Assembly: GCF_026650985.1 (NCBI RefSeq)
Contig: NZ_CP086239.1
Span: 2,294,001-2,358,000, forward strand
Length of the DNA stretch: 64,000 nucleotides
Source: Clostridium estertheticum
Lineage (GTDB): Bacteria > Bacillota > Clostridia > Clostridiales > Clostridiaceae
Direction of reading: 5' to 3'
Below the pieces are notes generated by a model. The model saw only the letters and a program-made list of their open reading frames with translations, made no database searches and was not told where the DNA came from. A program made the position numbers and the translations under genes. Positions 26,775 through 35,604 of this stretch are shown one piece after another. Each line of letters opens with the position of its first letter. The first letter of the stretch is position 1.

Positions 26775-26803
26775 CATAATATGTTATAAGCAAAGCAATC
26801 GTT
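26775..26803 (-). promoter_or_regulatory. Sigma-K-like promoter of CsxC-like copy B
   Basis: On the minus strand: AACG, 16 bases, CATATTATG, followed by TAA. Same spacing and nearly the same bases as the promoter of copy A. Confidence 0.6.
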
Positions 26804-26917
26804 ACCGTATATTTACTTATTGTAATACTTTGATTACGAAATTTAATTAAGAACATGTTAGTATCATTTTTAATTAAGTTACGTATTATATATTAAATAA
26901 ATCTAAGGAGCGATGTT

Positions 26918-27622
26918 ATGTCTAATATTGAAATAAATTATCATCCTGAAGACTGGTGTGAAGATAAAAATGATTGCGAAGACCAATGTGATTATGAAAT
27001 AAAACATGATAATAACCCTACAAACAAAGATAAATACGATTGTGAAAAGAAACATGATGATAAACCTACTGATAAAGATAATTGCATTTGTGAAAAAAAA
27101 CATGATGATAAACCTACAGACAAAGATAATTACGATTGTGAAAAGAAACATGATGATAAACCTACTGATAAAGATAACTGCATTTGTGAAAAAAAACATG
27201 ATGATAAACCTACTGATAAAGATAATTGCATTTGCGAAAAGAAACATGTTGATAAACCTACTGATAAAGATAAGTACGATTGTGAAAAAAAACATGATGA
27301 TAAACCTGCTGATAAAGATAATTGCATTTGTGAAAAGAAACATGTTGATAAACCTACTGATAAAGATAATTGCATTTGCGAAAAGAAACATGTTGATAAA
27401 CCTACTGATAAAGATAAGTACGATTGTGAAAAAAAACATGATGATAAACCTGCTGATAAAGATAATTGCATTTGTGAAAAGAAACATGTTGATAAACCTA
27501 CTGATAAAGATAAGTACGATTGTGAAAAGAAACATGATGATAAAAAGAAATTACCTGAGTTAGACGAAAACCCTTGTAATATCCAGTCCCCCTATACTTA
27601 TTCAAATTGGTCATGTTCATAA
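26918..27622 (+). CDS. Charged Cys/His 16-residue-repeat protein, probable spore-surface component
   Basis: The 234-residue protein is built from ten complete 16-residue units plus a partial one, each of the form CEKKHxDKPxDKDN with YD or CI at the junction (residues 40-~210). A 39-residue Cys/Asp-rich head precedes them, and a short tail ends NWSCS. Each unit carries a CxxxH, and half the junctions add a second Cys, giving many regularly spaced metal or disulfide ligands. There is no signal peptide. It has a good AAGGAG site and is divergent from the CsxC-like genes. No known family is recognised; a spore-coat or exosporium role is inferred from location and Cys content. Confidence 0.7.
   Translation: MSNIEINYHPEDWCEDKNDCEDQCDYEIKHDNNPTNKDKYDCEKKHDDKPTDKDNCICEKKHDDKPTDKDNYDCEKKHDDKPTDKDNCICEKKHDDKPTDKDNCICEKKHVDKPTDKDKYDCEKKHDDKPADKDNCICEKKHVDKPTDKDNCICEKKHVDKPTDKDKYDCEKKHDDKPADKDNCICEKKHVDKPTDKDKYDCEKKHDDKKKLPELDENPCNIQSPYTYSNWSCS
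27035..27514 (+). repeat. Ten tandem 48-bp coding repeats
   Basis: Near-identical 48-base units, with a higher-order pattern: units 5-7 and 8-10 are almost the same 144-base block. The repeat keeps the reading frame and leaves antisense frames open by chance. Confidence 0.9.
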
Positions 27623-27679
27623 AGTTAAGTTAAAAATTGATATCAGTAAATGATCGCTATTGCCTGTATTTAAAGAAAA

Positions 27680-27721
27680 AAAATTAAGTACAGAGTTTAT
27701 TACAACTCTGTACTTAATTTT
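27680..27721. terminator. Terminator between repeat-protein gene and L,D-transpeptidase
   Basis: AAATTAAGTACAGAGTT / AACTCTGTACTTAATTT with a six-base loop; A and T runs on both sides suit both convergent genes. Confidence 0.85.
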
Positions 27722-27752
27722 TAATAATGAAATCTACTTTATTAAATTACTG

Positions 27753-29138
27753 CTAATAACAAATAACTGGAGTGCCAGCTTTTATATTGTTATATATCGT
27801 CTTTGCTAAAATAGGCGGTGAATTTATACAACCATGAGAACCATTTGTTAAATATATATTTTTGCCAAACTTATTATTTCTCCAACTTGCATCATGTATA
27901 CCAATTCCGCCATTAAATGGCATGAAAACATCAACAGGAGTACTATAACCCTCTCCCTTTAATGTAGCATTTTTCTCCTTATATTTTAGTACATAAACCC
28001 CTGCAGGTGTTGCATGGTTTTTACTTACATCACCAGTAACAACATCTCCTTGTACAACAAGAGAACCATTCTTATAAAACCATAAATGCTGTTTTGTCAA
28101 ATTAATTTCAACATAAGTACTGCCGATATCATTAATATCATGAGATGCAGCAGTTTGTGTGTAATGTGGCTCTTTTGTTATAGTTTGTCCACCTTTTATA
28201 GCCACAATTAGATCATTGACTTCCCCTGAGCGATTAACCAACCAACCATAATCACCTCCACTTACCTTTACCGTTGTCCCGAGAGACGTAGCGAAATTTC
28301 TTTGCTTACCATAAGTATTATAATTATTATCAACTTTCTTTACATAATCATCCATCTTATCTTTATCAAATGTAATTTCGAGGTTTTCGTCAACTCCAAG
28401 AAAGTTATGTATTGTAGCGCCGTCTAAAACTTCTTCACCTCCAGCAAAGGTATACGTAATCTTTGAAGTTATATACTTATTAAGTAAAATTTTAGTATTT
28501 TTAACTTTTTGAGATGTTGAAGTATATTTGGGATTGATGTAATAATTTTTCGCCTCCAAATCTACTGTTGTTTCTCCCTTAACAATTGCACTTACTAGAT
28601 TTGCATACAACTGCTTACTATCTACTTTATTTCCTTTAACTTCCTTTACAATAACATAACCCTTATCCGAATATTTAAAGCTAACATTTTTAGGCTCAAT
28701 TATTTTCTTGCTATCAGAAACTGCGAGCTTATCAAAACGTTCTTTTAATAGTTTATCGTCATATGTAACTATGCCATTCATTTCAGAAGTTTTTGGATTA
28801 AAGAACGAAAAAATCCACGTAAATGAATTCTGACTTTCTTTTAAAGCTTGAATTTTATCCTTTACATTATATTTTAAGCCAATCTCATTAGCCTTAATCT
28901 GTTCTTTCACTCCATTTCGTTCTTTCAAATCCAATGTATATGTTTTGGATTTCGTTAACATTTCTGTATCAACTTCCTCTACAGTTTTACAAGAAGCATC
29001 AATACCATTAATTACAAAACCATAATAAAAATGATTGCTAAAATACATTGATATGCCCAAATATATAACGATTAATATAGGTAAAGTTACTATACTTACT
29101 TTAATAGTTTTTTTACGTAATATTGTTTGCATTACCAT
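27753..29138 (-). CDS. L,D-transpeptidase (YkuD) with PG4/VanW-like domains
   Basis: The 461-residue protein has an N-terminal membrane anchor (~13-33), a long extracytoplasmic region with two putative peptidoglycan-binding-4-type domains (~40-310, with the YxxSNHFYYG start typical of VanW-linked proteins) and a C-terminal YkuD domain. The catalytic motif is SHGCINSP with nucleophile Cys436 near the C-terminus. It makes 3-3 peptidoglycan cross-links outside the membrane. The first ATG has a GGAGG site 6 bases away; a second Met two codons later is less well spaced. It stands alone, between terminator and intergenic region. Confidence 0.9.
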   Translation of the reverse strand: MVMQTILRKKTIKVSIVTLPILIVIYLGISMYFSNHFYYGFVINGIDASCKTVEEVDTEMLTKSKTYTLDLKERNGVKEQIKANEIGLKYNVKDKIQALKESQNSFTWIFSFFNPKTSEMNGIVTYDDKLLKERFDKLAVSDSKKIIEPKNVSFKYSDKGYVIVKEVKGNKVDSKQLYANLVSAIVKGETTVDLEAKNYYINPKYTSTSQKVKNTKILLNKYITSKITYTFAGGEEVLDGATIHNFLGVDENLEITFDKDKMDDYVKKVDNNYNTYGKQRNFATSLGTTVKVSGGDYGWLVNRSGEVNDLIVAIKGGQTITKEPHYTQTAASHDINDIGSTYVEINLTKQHLWFYKNGSLVVQGDVVTGDVSKNHATPAGVYVLKYKEKNATLKGEGYSTPVDVFMPFNGGIGIHDASWRNNKFGKNIYLTNGSHGCINSPPILAKTIYNNIKAGTPVICY

Positions 29139-29445
29139 GAGGCACCTCCTTTAATAAGAATTTTATTTTGTATATACAATTCTAGTTTATTAAAATTCAA
29201 AATAAATTCAGCGAATATTTATTACCGTATTATTCACAAAAATGGATGATGACTTTTGTCTTCATTAAGCAAGTAATATCTAAAATATTACCATTGAATT
29301 ATAATAAGCATTTCACTATATTATAATTCTTTTCCCCTTATATGTATACAATTATGACATGAAAGGTAAAAATATGTACATGAACAGTGTTTTTAGAAGA
29401 TATTTGTCGTTATATATACATTTTTTACCTTATGTTAATTTAATT
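29139..29445. other. Upstream region of the L,D-transpeptidase gene
   Basis: About 307 bases without a recognisable gene, hairpin or motif beyond AT-rich sequence. Confidence 0.4.
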
Positions 29446-30876
29446 TCAAAATTCAAAATAATCTTTTATAAAATCTTCATTCATATATCTAACCGTATAG
29501 GAACTACCCAAGATGTCCCCTGCTATTGTTACTTTACATTTAGCAACAGCCTTTTTCTTTTGGAATATATTTTGTATTTTTTCTATCGACTGTATAGACT
29601 CCTTTTGTATTATAATAGTTTCTCTTGCAAATTTTCTATATCTCATAACAATAAACTTATCACTAAAATACAGTCCATTATCAATAAATCTTGTATAGTA
29701 TAAGATTACCAAGATAGGAATTAATAAAAATATATAGTACCCATAAGGTGCAAAATATGCTACTAAAGACATTACTATAAACTCAGGTACTAATCTAAAT
29801 AAAAGAAATCCCTTTAAAGCTTTTCTAGGAGACTTCTCTAGTTTATAACTTATATTCATTTCAGGTAAAATATCCACAAAAAACTTATCAAGCACTATTC
29901 TTTTAGCAATAGGACAAATCATCGTACTCTCGCTCTTATCCTTTCCATAACCTATGGTTTCAACATTTAATGAAAAGTACCCTAATGACTTTTTAATAAC
30001 TCCCTCAACTATAATTAAACTTTGAATTCGTTTCACCGGAATAGTTACTTCCTTTTTATTAAATAATCCATATGATAATTTAATATTATCGTCTTCGCGT
30101 ATAACTGTAAATTTGTAATATTTTATTATAGTTAAACCAATAGATATAACCCAAGAAATAAACAAAATAATAAAAATTAATATTACTGCATATTTGATTA
30201 TATTAACACCATTAACTCCCTTCATTACATTATCAGTATACCCTTGAGCTTTCTTCTTAAATTCCTTTGGCAATATATCATCTATCTTAGAATAAAAAGC
30301 AAAAATTATAAAAAATCCGGCTAAAATACGGGTAGAAAATGTCGCCATAACAAATAAATCTTTTAAAGAAGAAGTGAGCTTTTTCATATTTTTTTCTTCT
30401 ACAATTTCATCTTGATTTTCATTTCTTTTAACCTTAAATATTATACTTTTAATTGTTAGTGCTTCCTTCTTAGATAATAAAATAGATATTTCAGACTTTG
30501 TATCTCCCCCAGCAGTATCAATTTCAAGCTTGCAGACATTAAAAAAGCGCTGAATTAATGATGATGATATATCTGCAGTATGTACTTGTGAAAAAGGAAC
30601 GGTTCTCTCATGAATTTCAAAAATACCGTATTTCATGTACATGCCCTCAGCTTGGACGTTATATACATTTCTCTTCCATTTAAATATAGCTAAAGCGCTA
30701 ACTATAACAAAAAAAGTAATTATGACTATACCTTCTGTATAATCTCCGCCATACTTTTTAGGGATTTTAGAACCTATGGATATTAAAAATATAATAAGTG
30801 GAACTATACTATTTTTTATAAATTGAAAAATTTCAGAAAATATTATAAATTTATGTTGGTGCTTTAACTCTCTCAT
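29446..30876 (-). CDS. YdbT-like bacterial PH-domain membrane protein
   Basis: The 476-residue protein has several membrane helices and at least two bacterial PH (bPH2) domains. Their repeated pattern is a helix pair followed by GIFEIHERTVPFSQVHT or GLFNKKEVTIPVKRIQSL and a following A/V-x-x-x-GG or NVETIGYG element. Its start overlaps the stop of the upstream YdbS-like gene by 4 bases, as in Bacillus ydbS-ydbT, so the two act together. In Bacillus the pair is linked to resistance to antimicrobial compounds. The mechanism is not known. It is the second of two genes in the operon. Confidence 0.8.
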   Translation of the reverse strand: MRELKHQHKFIIFSEIFQFIKNSIVPLIIFLISIGSKIPKKYGGDYTEGIVIITFFVIVSALAIFKWKRNVYNVQAEGMYMKYGIFEIHERTVPFSQVHTADISSSLIQRFFNVCKLEIDTAGGDTKSEISILLSKKEALTIKSIIFKVKRNENQDEIVEEKNMKKLTSSLKDLFVMATFSTRILAGFFIIFAFYSKIDDILPKEFKKKAQGYTDNVMKGVNGVNIIKYAVILIFIILFISWVISIGLTIIKYYKFTVIREDDNIKLSYGLFNKKEVTIPVKRIQSLIIVEGVIKKSLGYFSLNVETIGYGKDKSESTMICPIAKRIVLDKFFVDILPEMNISYKLEKSPRKALKGFLLFRLVPEFIVMSLVAYFAPYGYYIFLLIPILVILYYTRFIDNGLYFSDKFIVMRYRKFARETIIIQKESIQSIEKIQNIFQKKKAVAKCKVTIAGDILGSSYTVRYMNEDFIKDYFEF

Positions 30877-31331
30877 ATACTTCTCTCCTGAACAGTTTTT
30901 GTAATACTTAACTGAAGTACATTTCCTATCTCACTTTCTAAATATGGAATTTTATAAGCTCCCCCAGCAGTATGTACAGTTAAGTTTATCAGCTTATATT
31001 TTTTTAATATTATTCCTTGCTCCGTATCTACATACTGAACTCTACTCATTGGGATAATTACATTTATTTCAGTAAACACTCCATACTTCAAGATAATCTT
31101 TTCCTCATCCATATCATAACTGAATTTTTCATACTTATATTTTGGCATAAATAATGAATTTATAAATATTATAATTGCTATTACATACACACTAAATATT
31201 AATATATATTTCCATATTGAATCAAACCCTAAAAATATACTTAAAGCCACTGCAATTATTAAAAATACACTTGTAATAATTAATCCATCAATTGTCCACA
31301 TTTTTTGTGAAAACGGTGAAATTTTTTTCAT
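30873..31331 (-). CDS. YdbS-like bacterial PH-domain membrane protein
   Basis: This ~152-residue protein has two membrane helices (residues ~18-55) and one bPH2 domain with the typical EKIILKYGVFTEINVIIPMSRVQYVDT pattern followed by HTAGG. I chose the ATG at 31331 because a GGAGG lies inside the upstream in-frame ATG and is well spaced for the later one. It is translationally coupled to the YdbT-like gene. Confidence 0.8.
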   Translation of the reverse strand: MKKISPFSQKMWTIDGLIITSVFLIIAVALSIFLGFDSIWKYILIFSVYVIAIIIFINSLFMPKYKYEKFSYDMDEEKIILKYGVFTEINVIIPMSRVQYVDTEQGIILKKYKLINLTVHTAGGAYKIPYLESEIGNVLQLSITKTVQERSI

Positions 31332-31458
31332 AATAACCTCCATAAAATTATTTACTTATTCATCCTCTAGTATCTATTGTACTATATTTGGTTATATTCG
31401 TGGCAATATAAACCAAAAAAGACTAAGACAAGAATTTCTCCTCATGTTAGCCTTAAAT

Positions 31459-32577
31459 TTAATAATCACCTCTCCCAGTCTTTTGGACATTAACTTTTAC
31501 ATTTACTTCAATTTCTGAATTACATATTATAGAATTCCAATCTAAGCCCGTTTGTCTACCATATTTAGCTGCTGCAACCTGACCTAGATCCAAACAATCA
31601 ACTTTATATTGACTTTTCATTTTGGTTATAAAATCATCACACTCTTTTTTAACTTTTTTAGCCATATCTCTGCTAAATTCATCATTTTTTTCAGGACTAC
31701 TTTGTAAATTTTTATAAAGTGTATTCGCTATTATATCGCCTTTTAAATCAATATTTATAGTGAAATTATATTTATCACCTTTCTTTACGCAAGATATTTT
31801 TCTCTTAGAAGTAGCATAATAGTCAATAGCCTCTTTTGCACCTTTCTGTATTGTAAGGATGCCACGAACATTATTTTCTTTTATCATATTCATTGTTTTA
31901 GACTCATCTATACTGATTTTTGTAACCATTTTATCTTTTTTAAATAAAGCCATTCCAGTGATTTTAATTCCTTTATCTGTCATTTCAATGTAAGGCAATG
32001 CAATGTTGCGTCCCTCACTGTCAACAGTAAAAAACAAATCTATTATTTTATAATTATCTGAAAAAAAATTATAGTATTTGGAGTTCTTAATTAATCCAGC
32101 TATAAAATCTCCGGAGCTTGGATATCCTTTTATCTTCATATTAAGTATGTTTGATGCCTTACCTTTGCATACTACAATATATGCAGTGTCATTTAAATAT
32201 GGGTTTCTAAATAAAATATCTATCATATTCCTAATACCATACACTACATTCTCTTCACTCTCAATAACTATTTTTTCTGAACCTAATATACTTTCCTTGT
32301 CATCTATTAGTTGCCTTGTCTGCCTAGTTTGTCCAAAACTTGTAGCAGTAGAATTTATTACATGACTTTCTATTTTTTCTTGAGGTTCAAATAAATATAC
32401 TGAAAATAATGTAATATAGTTCGCAATATCACCCTTTATGTCAATGTCTTGGCCTATTGCAGAAATAATATTCAATTGTTCAACTGGTTGCTGCTGTCTT
32501 AAACCAGAAGAGAAAAAAATAGCAATTGCAATACATGCTAAAATTGGTATTATATATATCTTTTTGTTATTCTTCAT
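31459..32577 (-). CDS. Spore germination protein GerC family (no lipobox Cys)
   Basis: The 372-residue protein has the Ger(x)C layout: an N-terminal hydrophobic segment, LNIISAIGQDID (the usual ExxIVxAIGID start) and the C-terminal GerC domain with KGDKYNFTINIDLKGDI. GerC is normally a lipoprotein of the germinant receptor, but here the hydrophobic stretch is followed by SSGLRQQQ with no Cys, so it is probably anchored by an uncleaved helix. It is the last gene of gerABC, separated from gerB by one base. Confidence 0.85.
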   Translation of the reverse strand: MKNNKKIYIIPILACIAIAIFFSSGLRQQQPVEQLNIISAIGQDIDIKGDIANYITLFSVYLFEPQEKIESHVINSTATSFGQTRQTRQLIDDKESILGSEKIVIESEENVVYGIRNMIDILFRNPYLNDTAYIVVCKGKASNILNMKIKGYPSSGDFIAGLIKNSKYYNFFSDNYKIIDLFFTVDSEGRNIALPYIEMTDKGIKITGMALFKKDKMVTKISIDESKTMNMIKENNVRGILTIQKGAKEAIDYYATSKRKISCVKKGDKYNFTINIDLKGDIIANTLYKNLQSSPEKNDEFSRDMAKKVKKECDDFITKMKSQYKVDCLDLGQVAAAKYGRQTGLDWNSIICNSEIEVNVKVNVQKTGRGDY

Positions 32578-32578
32578 T

Positions 32579-33658
32579 TTAATTATCCTTTTTCAAATAA
32601 ATTACTAGTGTTATTATTGTCACATAAGCTATATTGAATAAAACATATTTAGGAATTATAAACTTTAGAAAACCAGTTGATGTTGAAAGGTTACTATACT
32701 TTAGAGATAAATAAAATATTAATGGATAAATAATATAGACAATTTTTTTTGTCTTTGTTTTTTTAAAAAAGTCCTTTAATATAAGAACTATCGCAAAATA
32801 GTTATTAGCTATTGTTTTACAAATAATAAGAGCCCATATAACAAGAAACACAAACTTAAAATTGCTAATAACAGGTACTCTTACAGTCTTAGCTACCATA
32901 TTTACAGACCATAATATCTTAGGAATAATATCTATTCCAACATAATAAATTGTAATAAATGTAATCCAAGCATAAATTATTGCTGTTATTAGAACTCCTT
33001 TTATCGATGATTTCATAACCTTTGTCTTATCAGTTATAAATGGATAGATTAAAAATATAATTTCAATTCCTCCATAAGCAAAAGCCGAGAATTTGCTTGT
33101 CTTTACTATATTTAAAACTCCACTGCCTAGTATTGGACTTATATTTAAATAGTTTCCTTGGAACAACGCAGCGCATAAAATTACAGATAAAATTACAGTA
33201 AGTACAAACATTAATTGATTGACTCTTGCTAAGACCTTTAATCCTTTTATTACGGTATAAGCAGCTAATGCAAGTATTACTATTAATATCTTTTGTAAAC
33301 TTAAAAAGCTAACTATTAAGGTCCCCTTTATTAAACTAACTTGAAAAGCTATAGCTGTAGTAAGTAATACAAAATAAAATAAAAAAATAATATTCAAAAT
33401 ACTTCCAATAAATTTCCCAAAACATATCCTGCTTAAAGCTAAGATATTTTTTTTAGGATGTTTTTTGCATAAAATCGTGGCAATAATAACCATATATAAT
33501 GGATATATAACTCCAATAAATGCTGATATCCAAGCATCTTGTTTTGCGAAAGGTACTAGATCATTAGGTAATGATAATATTCCAACACCAATCATAGATC
33601 CAATAAGAAGAAAAGTAACCTCACCTGGAGATATATCGTTACTTCCTACTTTTTTCAT
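32579..33658 (-). CDS. Spore germination protein GerB family (amino-acid permease-like)
   Basis: The 359-residue inner-membrane protein has about ten helices and the spore-permease family pattern: MIGVGILSLPNDLVPFAKQDAWIS near TM1-2 and a late run of helices. It belongs to the germinant receptor and is thought to bind the nutrient germinant. The ATG at 33658 is chosen because the upstream in-frame TTG overlaps a GGAGGAAA site. Its first 20 bases overlap the 3' end of gerA, showing coupling. Germinant specificity cannot be read from sequence. Confidence 0.87.
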   Translation of the reverse strand: MKKVGSNDISPGEVTFLLIGSMIGVGILSLPNDLVPFAKQDAWISAFIGVIYPLYMVIIATILCKKHPKKNILALSRICFGKFIGSILNIIFLFYFVLLTTAIAFQVSLIKGTLIVSFLSLQKILIVILALAAYTVIKGLKVLARVNQLMFVLTVILSVILCAALFQGNYLNISPILGSGVLNIVKTSKFSAFAYGGIEIIFLIYPFITDKTKVMKSSIKGVLITAIIYAWITFITIYYVGIDIIPKILWSVNMVAKTVRVPVISNFKFVFLVIWALIICKTIANNYFAIVLILKDFFKKTKTKKIVYIIYPLIFYLSLKYSNLSTSTGFLKFIIPKYVLFNIAYVTIITLVIYLKKDN

Positions 33659-35132
33659 TTTTATTTCCTCCAAATTTATTTCTAAAATCAGTCTGTCTTA
33701 CTGGGTTATTGTTGGGTGTTGACTCAGGTCTCTTATTCATTTTCCATAATGGAGCTCTAATAAACATATCTTTTAGATCGCCATATTTGTCTAGTGGAAA
33801 ATATGGAACTCCAAAGCTATCTAATGAAAGAAGATGTACAAATAAAAAATACAAACCTGCAATTAAACCTAATGCTCCTAAATAATTAACTAAAAACAAT
33901 AAAGGAAATCCTAATAACCTTATTGAGATTGACATATCATAACTTGGTACGATAAACGTTCCAATAGTCGCAACTCCTACTATTACTAATGTGCTTGGGC
34001 TAACTATTTTCGCCTGCAAAGCAGCATTACCTATTATAAAACCTCCAACTACACTTAATGTTTGAGCAATTTTATTAGGAAGTCGTAATCCTCCTTCTCT
34101 TAAAATTTCTATAACAACTTGCATAGATAATATTTCAAGAAATGGTGATAAACCTATTCCTACTCTCGATTGAACAATAGGAATTATAAATCGAATTGGA
34201 ATCAGTTCAGAATTATACATAATTAACGTTAAATAAACAGAAGGCAACATGACAACTACAAAAGTTGCAAAGATACGAATGAATCTATTAAAATTACTTA
34301 CAATTGTTCCCTGATAATAATCTTCTGCTGCTTGAAAAAATTCTATAAACAAAGATGGAACAGTAATAACAAAGGGTGTACCATCAACAATTATAGCGAT
34401 TTTCCCTTCTAAAATATTTGATTGCACAGCATCTGGCCTTTGAGTCACATATGCTTGAGGAAAAATAGAATATGGGTATTTCTCAATGTATTGTGAAATT
34501 TCTCCACTAGATCCGATAAAATCTACATCAATTAATGATAATCTATTACGAATATCAGCAAGTATCTCTTTATCTACAATATCATCAACATATAATAAAG
34601 CTATATCCTTTTGAGATCTTCTCCCAACAATTAGGTTCTCTATTTTTAAATTTCTATCTTTTAGAGATTTTTTTACTAGACTTATATTTACTTGAAGGTT
34701 TTCTACAAAACCATCTCTTGGTCCTCTAACTCCCACTTCATCCATTGGTTCTGTAATACTTCTATGCTCAGAACCAGCTGTGTCTGCAACAATAGAACTA
34801 TTTGCTCCATATATAAAAATAGCCGTCTGTCCAATTTTTATGTTTTTCGCAACTATGTTAATATCATTTTCAATAGAAATCTTAGACATTGAAATGTATT
34901 TATCGCATACGTACTCATTAATCAATTCAACGGTACTCAAATTCTCATTAACTTGGTGCATTAAAGGATCTAATATATCTCTACTGATAATGTTTTGATC
35001 TACTAAACCATCTTTATATAAAAGTGCGACCTCAATAGGGTTCACTTTACCAATATGAAATCTTCTGATTATAATTTGTTGGTCACTACCACATAATTCC
35101 ATAATAGAATTAATTTTATCCTTTAACTCCAT
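33639..35132 (-). CDS. Spore germination protein GerA family
   Basis: This ~497-residue protein is the GerA subunit of a germinant receptor: a soluble N-terminal domain (~1-240), then five or six membrane helices (~250-430) and a hydrophilic tail. Typical blocks are GPRDGFVENLQVNISLVKK, DGTPFVITVPSLF, GIGLSPFLEI and REGGLRLPNKIAQTLSVVGG. I chose the ATG at 35132, 7 bases after AAAGGATG. It is the first gene of gerA-gerB-gerC and supports a role in nutrient-triggered germination. Confidence 0.88.
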   Translation of the reverse strand: MELKDKINSIMELCGSDQQIIIRRFHIGKVNPIEVALLYKDGLVDQNIISRDILDPLMHQVNENLSTVELINEYVCDKYISMSKISIENDINIVAKNIKIGQTAIFIYGANSSIVADTAGSEHRSITEPMDEVGVRGPRDGFVENLQVNISLVKKSLKDRNLKIENLIVGRRSQKDIALLYVDDIVDKEILADIRNRLSLIDVDFIGSSGEISQYIEKYPYSIFPQAYVTQRPDAVQSNILEGKIAIIVDGTPFVITVPSLFIEFFQAAEDYYQGTIVSNFNRFIRIFATFVVVMLPSVYLTLIMYNSELIPIRFIIPIVQSRVGIGLSPFLEILSMQVVIEILREGGLRLPNKIAQTLSVVGGFIIGNAALQAKIVSPSTLVIVGVATIGTFIVPSYDMSISIRLLGFPLLFLVNYLGALGLIAGLYFLFVHLLSLDSFGVPYFPLDKYGDLKDMFIRAPLWKMNKRPESTPNNNPVRQTDFRNKFGGNKNEKSRK

Positions 35133-35530
35133 AATCAAATCATCCTTTCGCATAGATATAATCTTCCTTATTGGTTATGTGAAAAATTATTACCCTTTAA
35201 AATTATATCCAATTAAAATGTAATATAATCATTTTGGATGATTCGTTTGTAAATAAACTCTTTCTAAATATTTGCTTAAGTATTCATAATATTTTTTTCT
35301 TTATAGTTAACATTAGTTATGTCAAAGTTAATAAATATTCCACATATTTGCCACGTAACTGACACACTCTTATACTATTATTTAAATATAGAATAGAAGT
35401 TAAAGCAGAGCCCCCTTTGCTTTAATATATATATAACTAGCGTTGATAATAATATAACTTATAAGGGAAGCATATCAATGATATGCTTCCCTTAATTCAT
35501 CTTGTTTTTAAAATATAATTTCATATCAAA
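35133..35530. other. Promoter region of gerA with two hairpins
   Basis: About 400 bases. A TTAAAGCA / TGCTTTAA hairpin lies at about 35399-35424. A perfect TAAGGGAAGCATATC / GATATGCTTCCCTTA palindrome lies at 35462-35494, probably the transcript end for the TauE gene. No clear forespore (sigma-G) promoter was found. Confidence 0.5.
35462..35494. terminator. Perfect hairpin after the TauE operon
   Basis: A 15-bp perfect stem with a three-base loop. The outer arm TAAGGGAAGC is shared with the hairpin at 37768-37821. Confidence 0.6.
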
Positions 35531-35604
35531 TTATAAATAATATATTGTTCCAGTAGATTTTACTTCTTAATCTTGTTTACAATTAATATATGCAACTTTA
35601 AGAT
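35531..35604 (-). pseudogene. Decayed 3' remnant of the family A hypothetical gene
   Basis: The last 24 codons are recognisable: LKVAYINCKQD, an in-frame stop, then EVKSTGTIYYL and the natural stop. The intact copy at 50104 reads ELKGAYIDYEQDSDINSTGTIYYL. DNA similarity is high (including about 10 bases past the stop) and ends abruptly where the TauE gene's own stop begins, so the 5' part of the gene has been lost. It cannot encode a functional protein. Confidence 0.8.

Noticed and set aside
27035-27514. CRISPR-like array
   Set aside because: The units are directly adjacent with no unique spacers and they keep one reading frame, so this is a coding repeat.
26903-27535. Long antisense open frames (hydrophobic FLFTNAIIFISRF repeats) opposite the Cys/His repeat gene
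   Set aside because: They arise because the 48-base repeat keeps every frame open. Only the plus frame has a good ribosome binding site, a non-repeat head and a natural tail.
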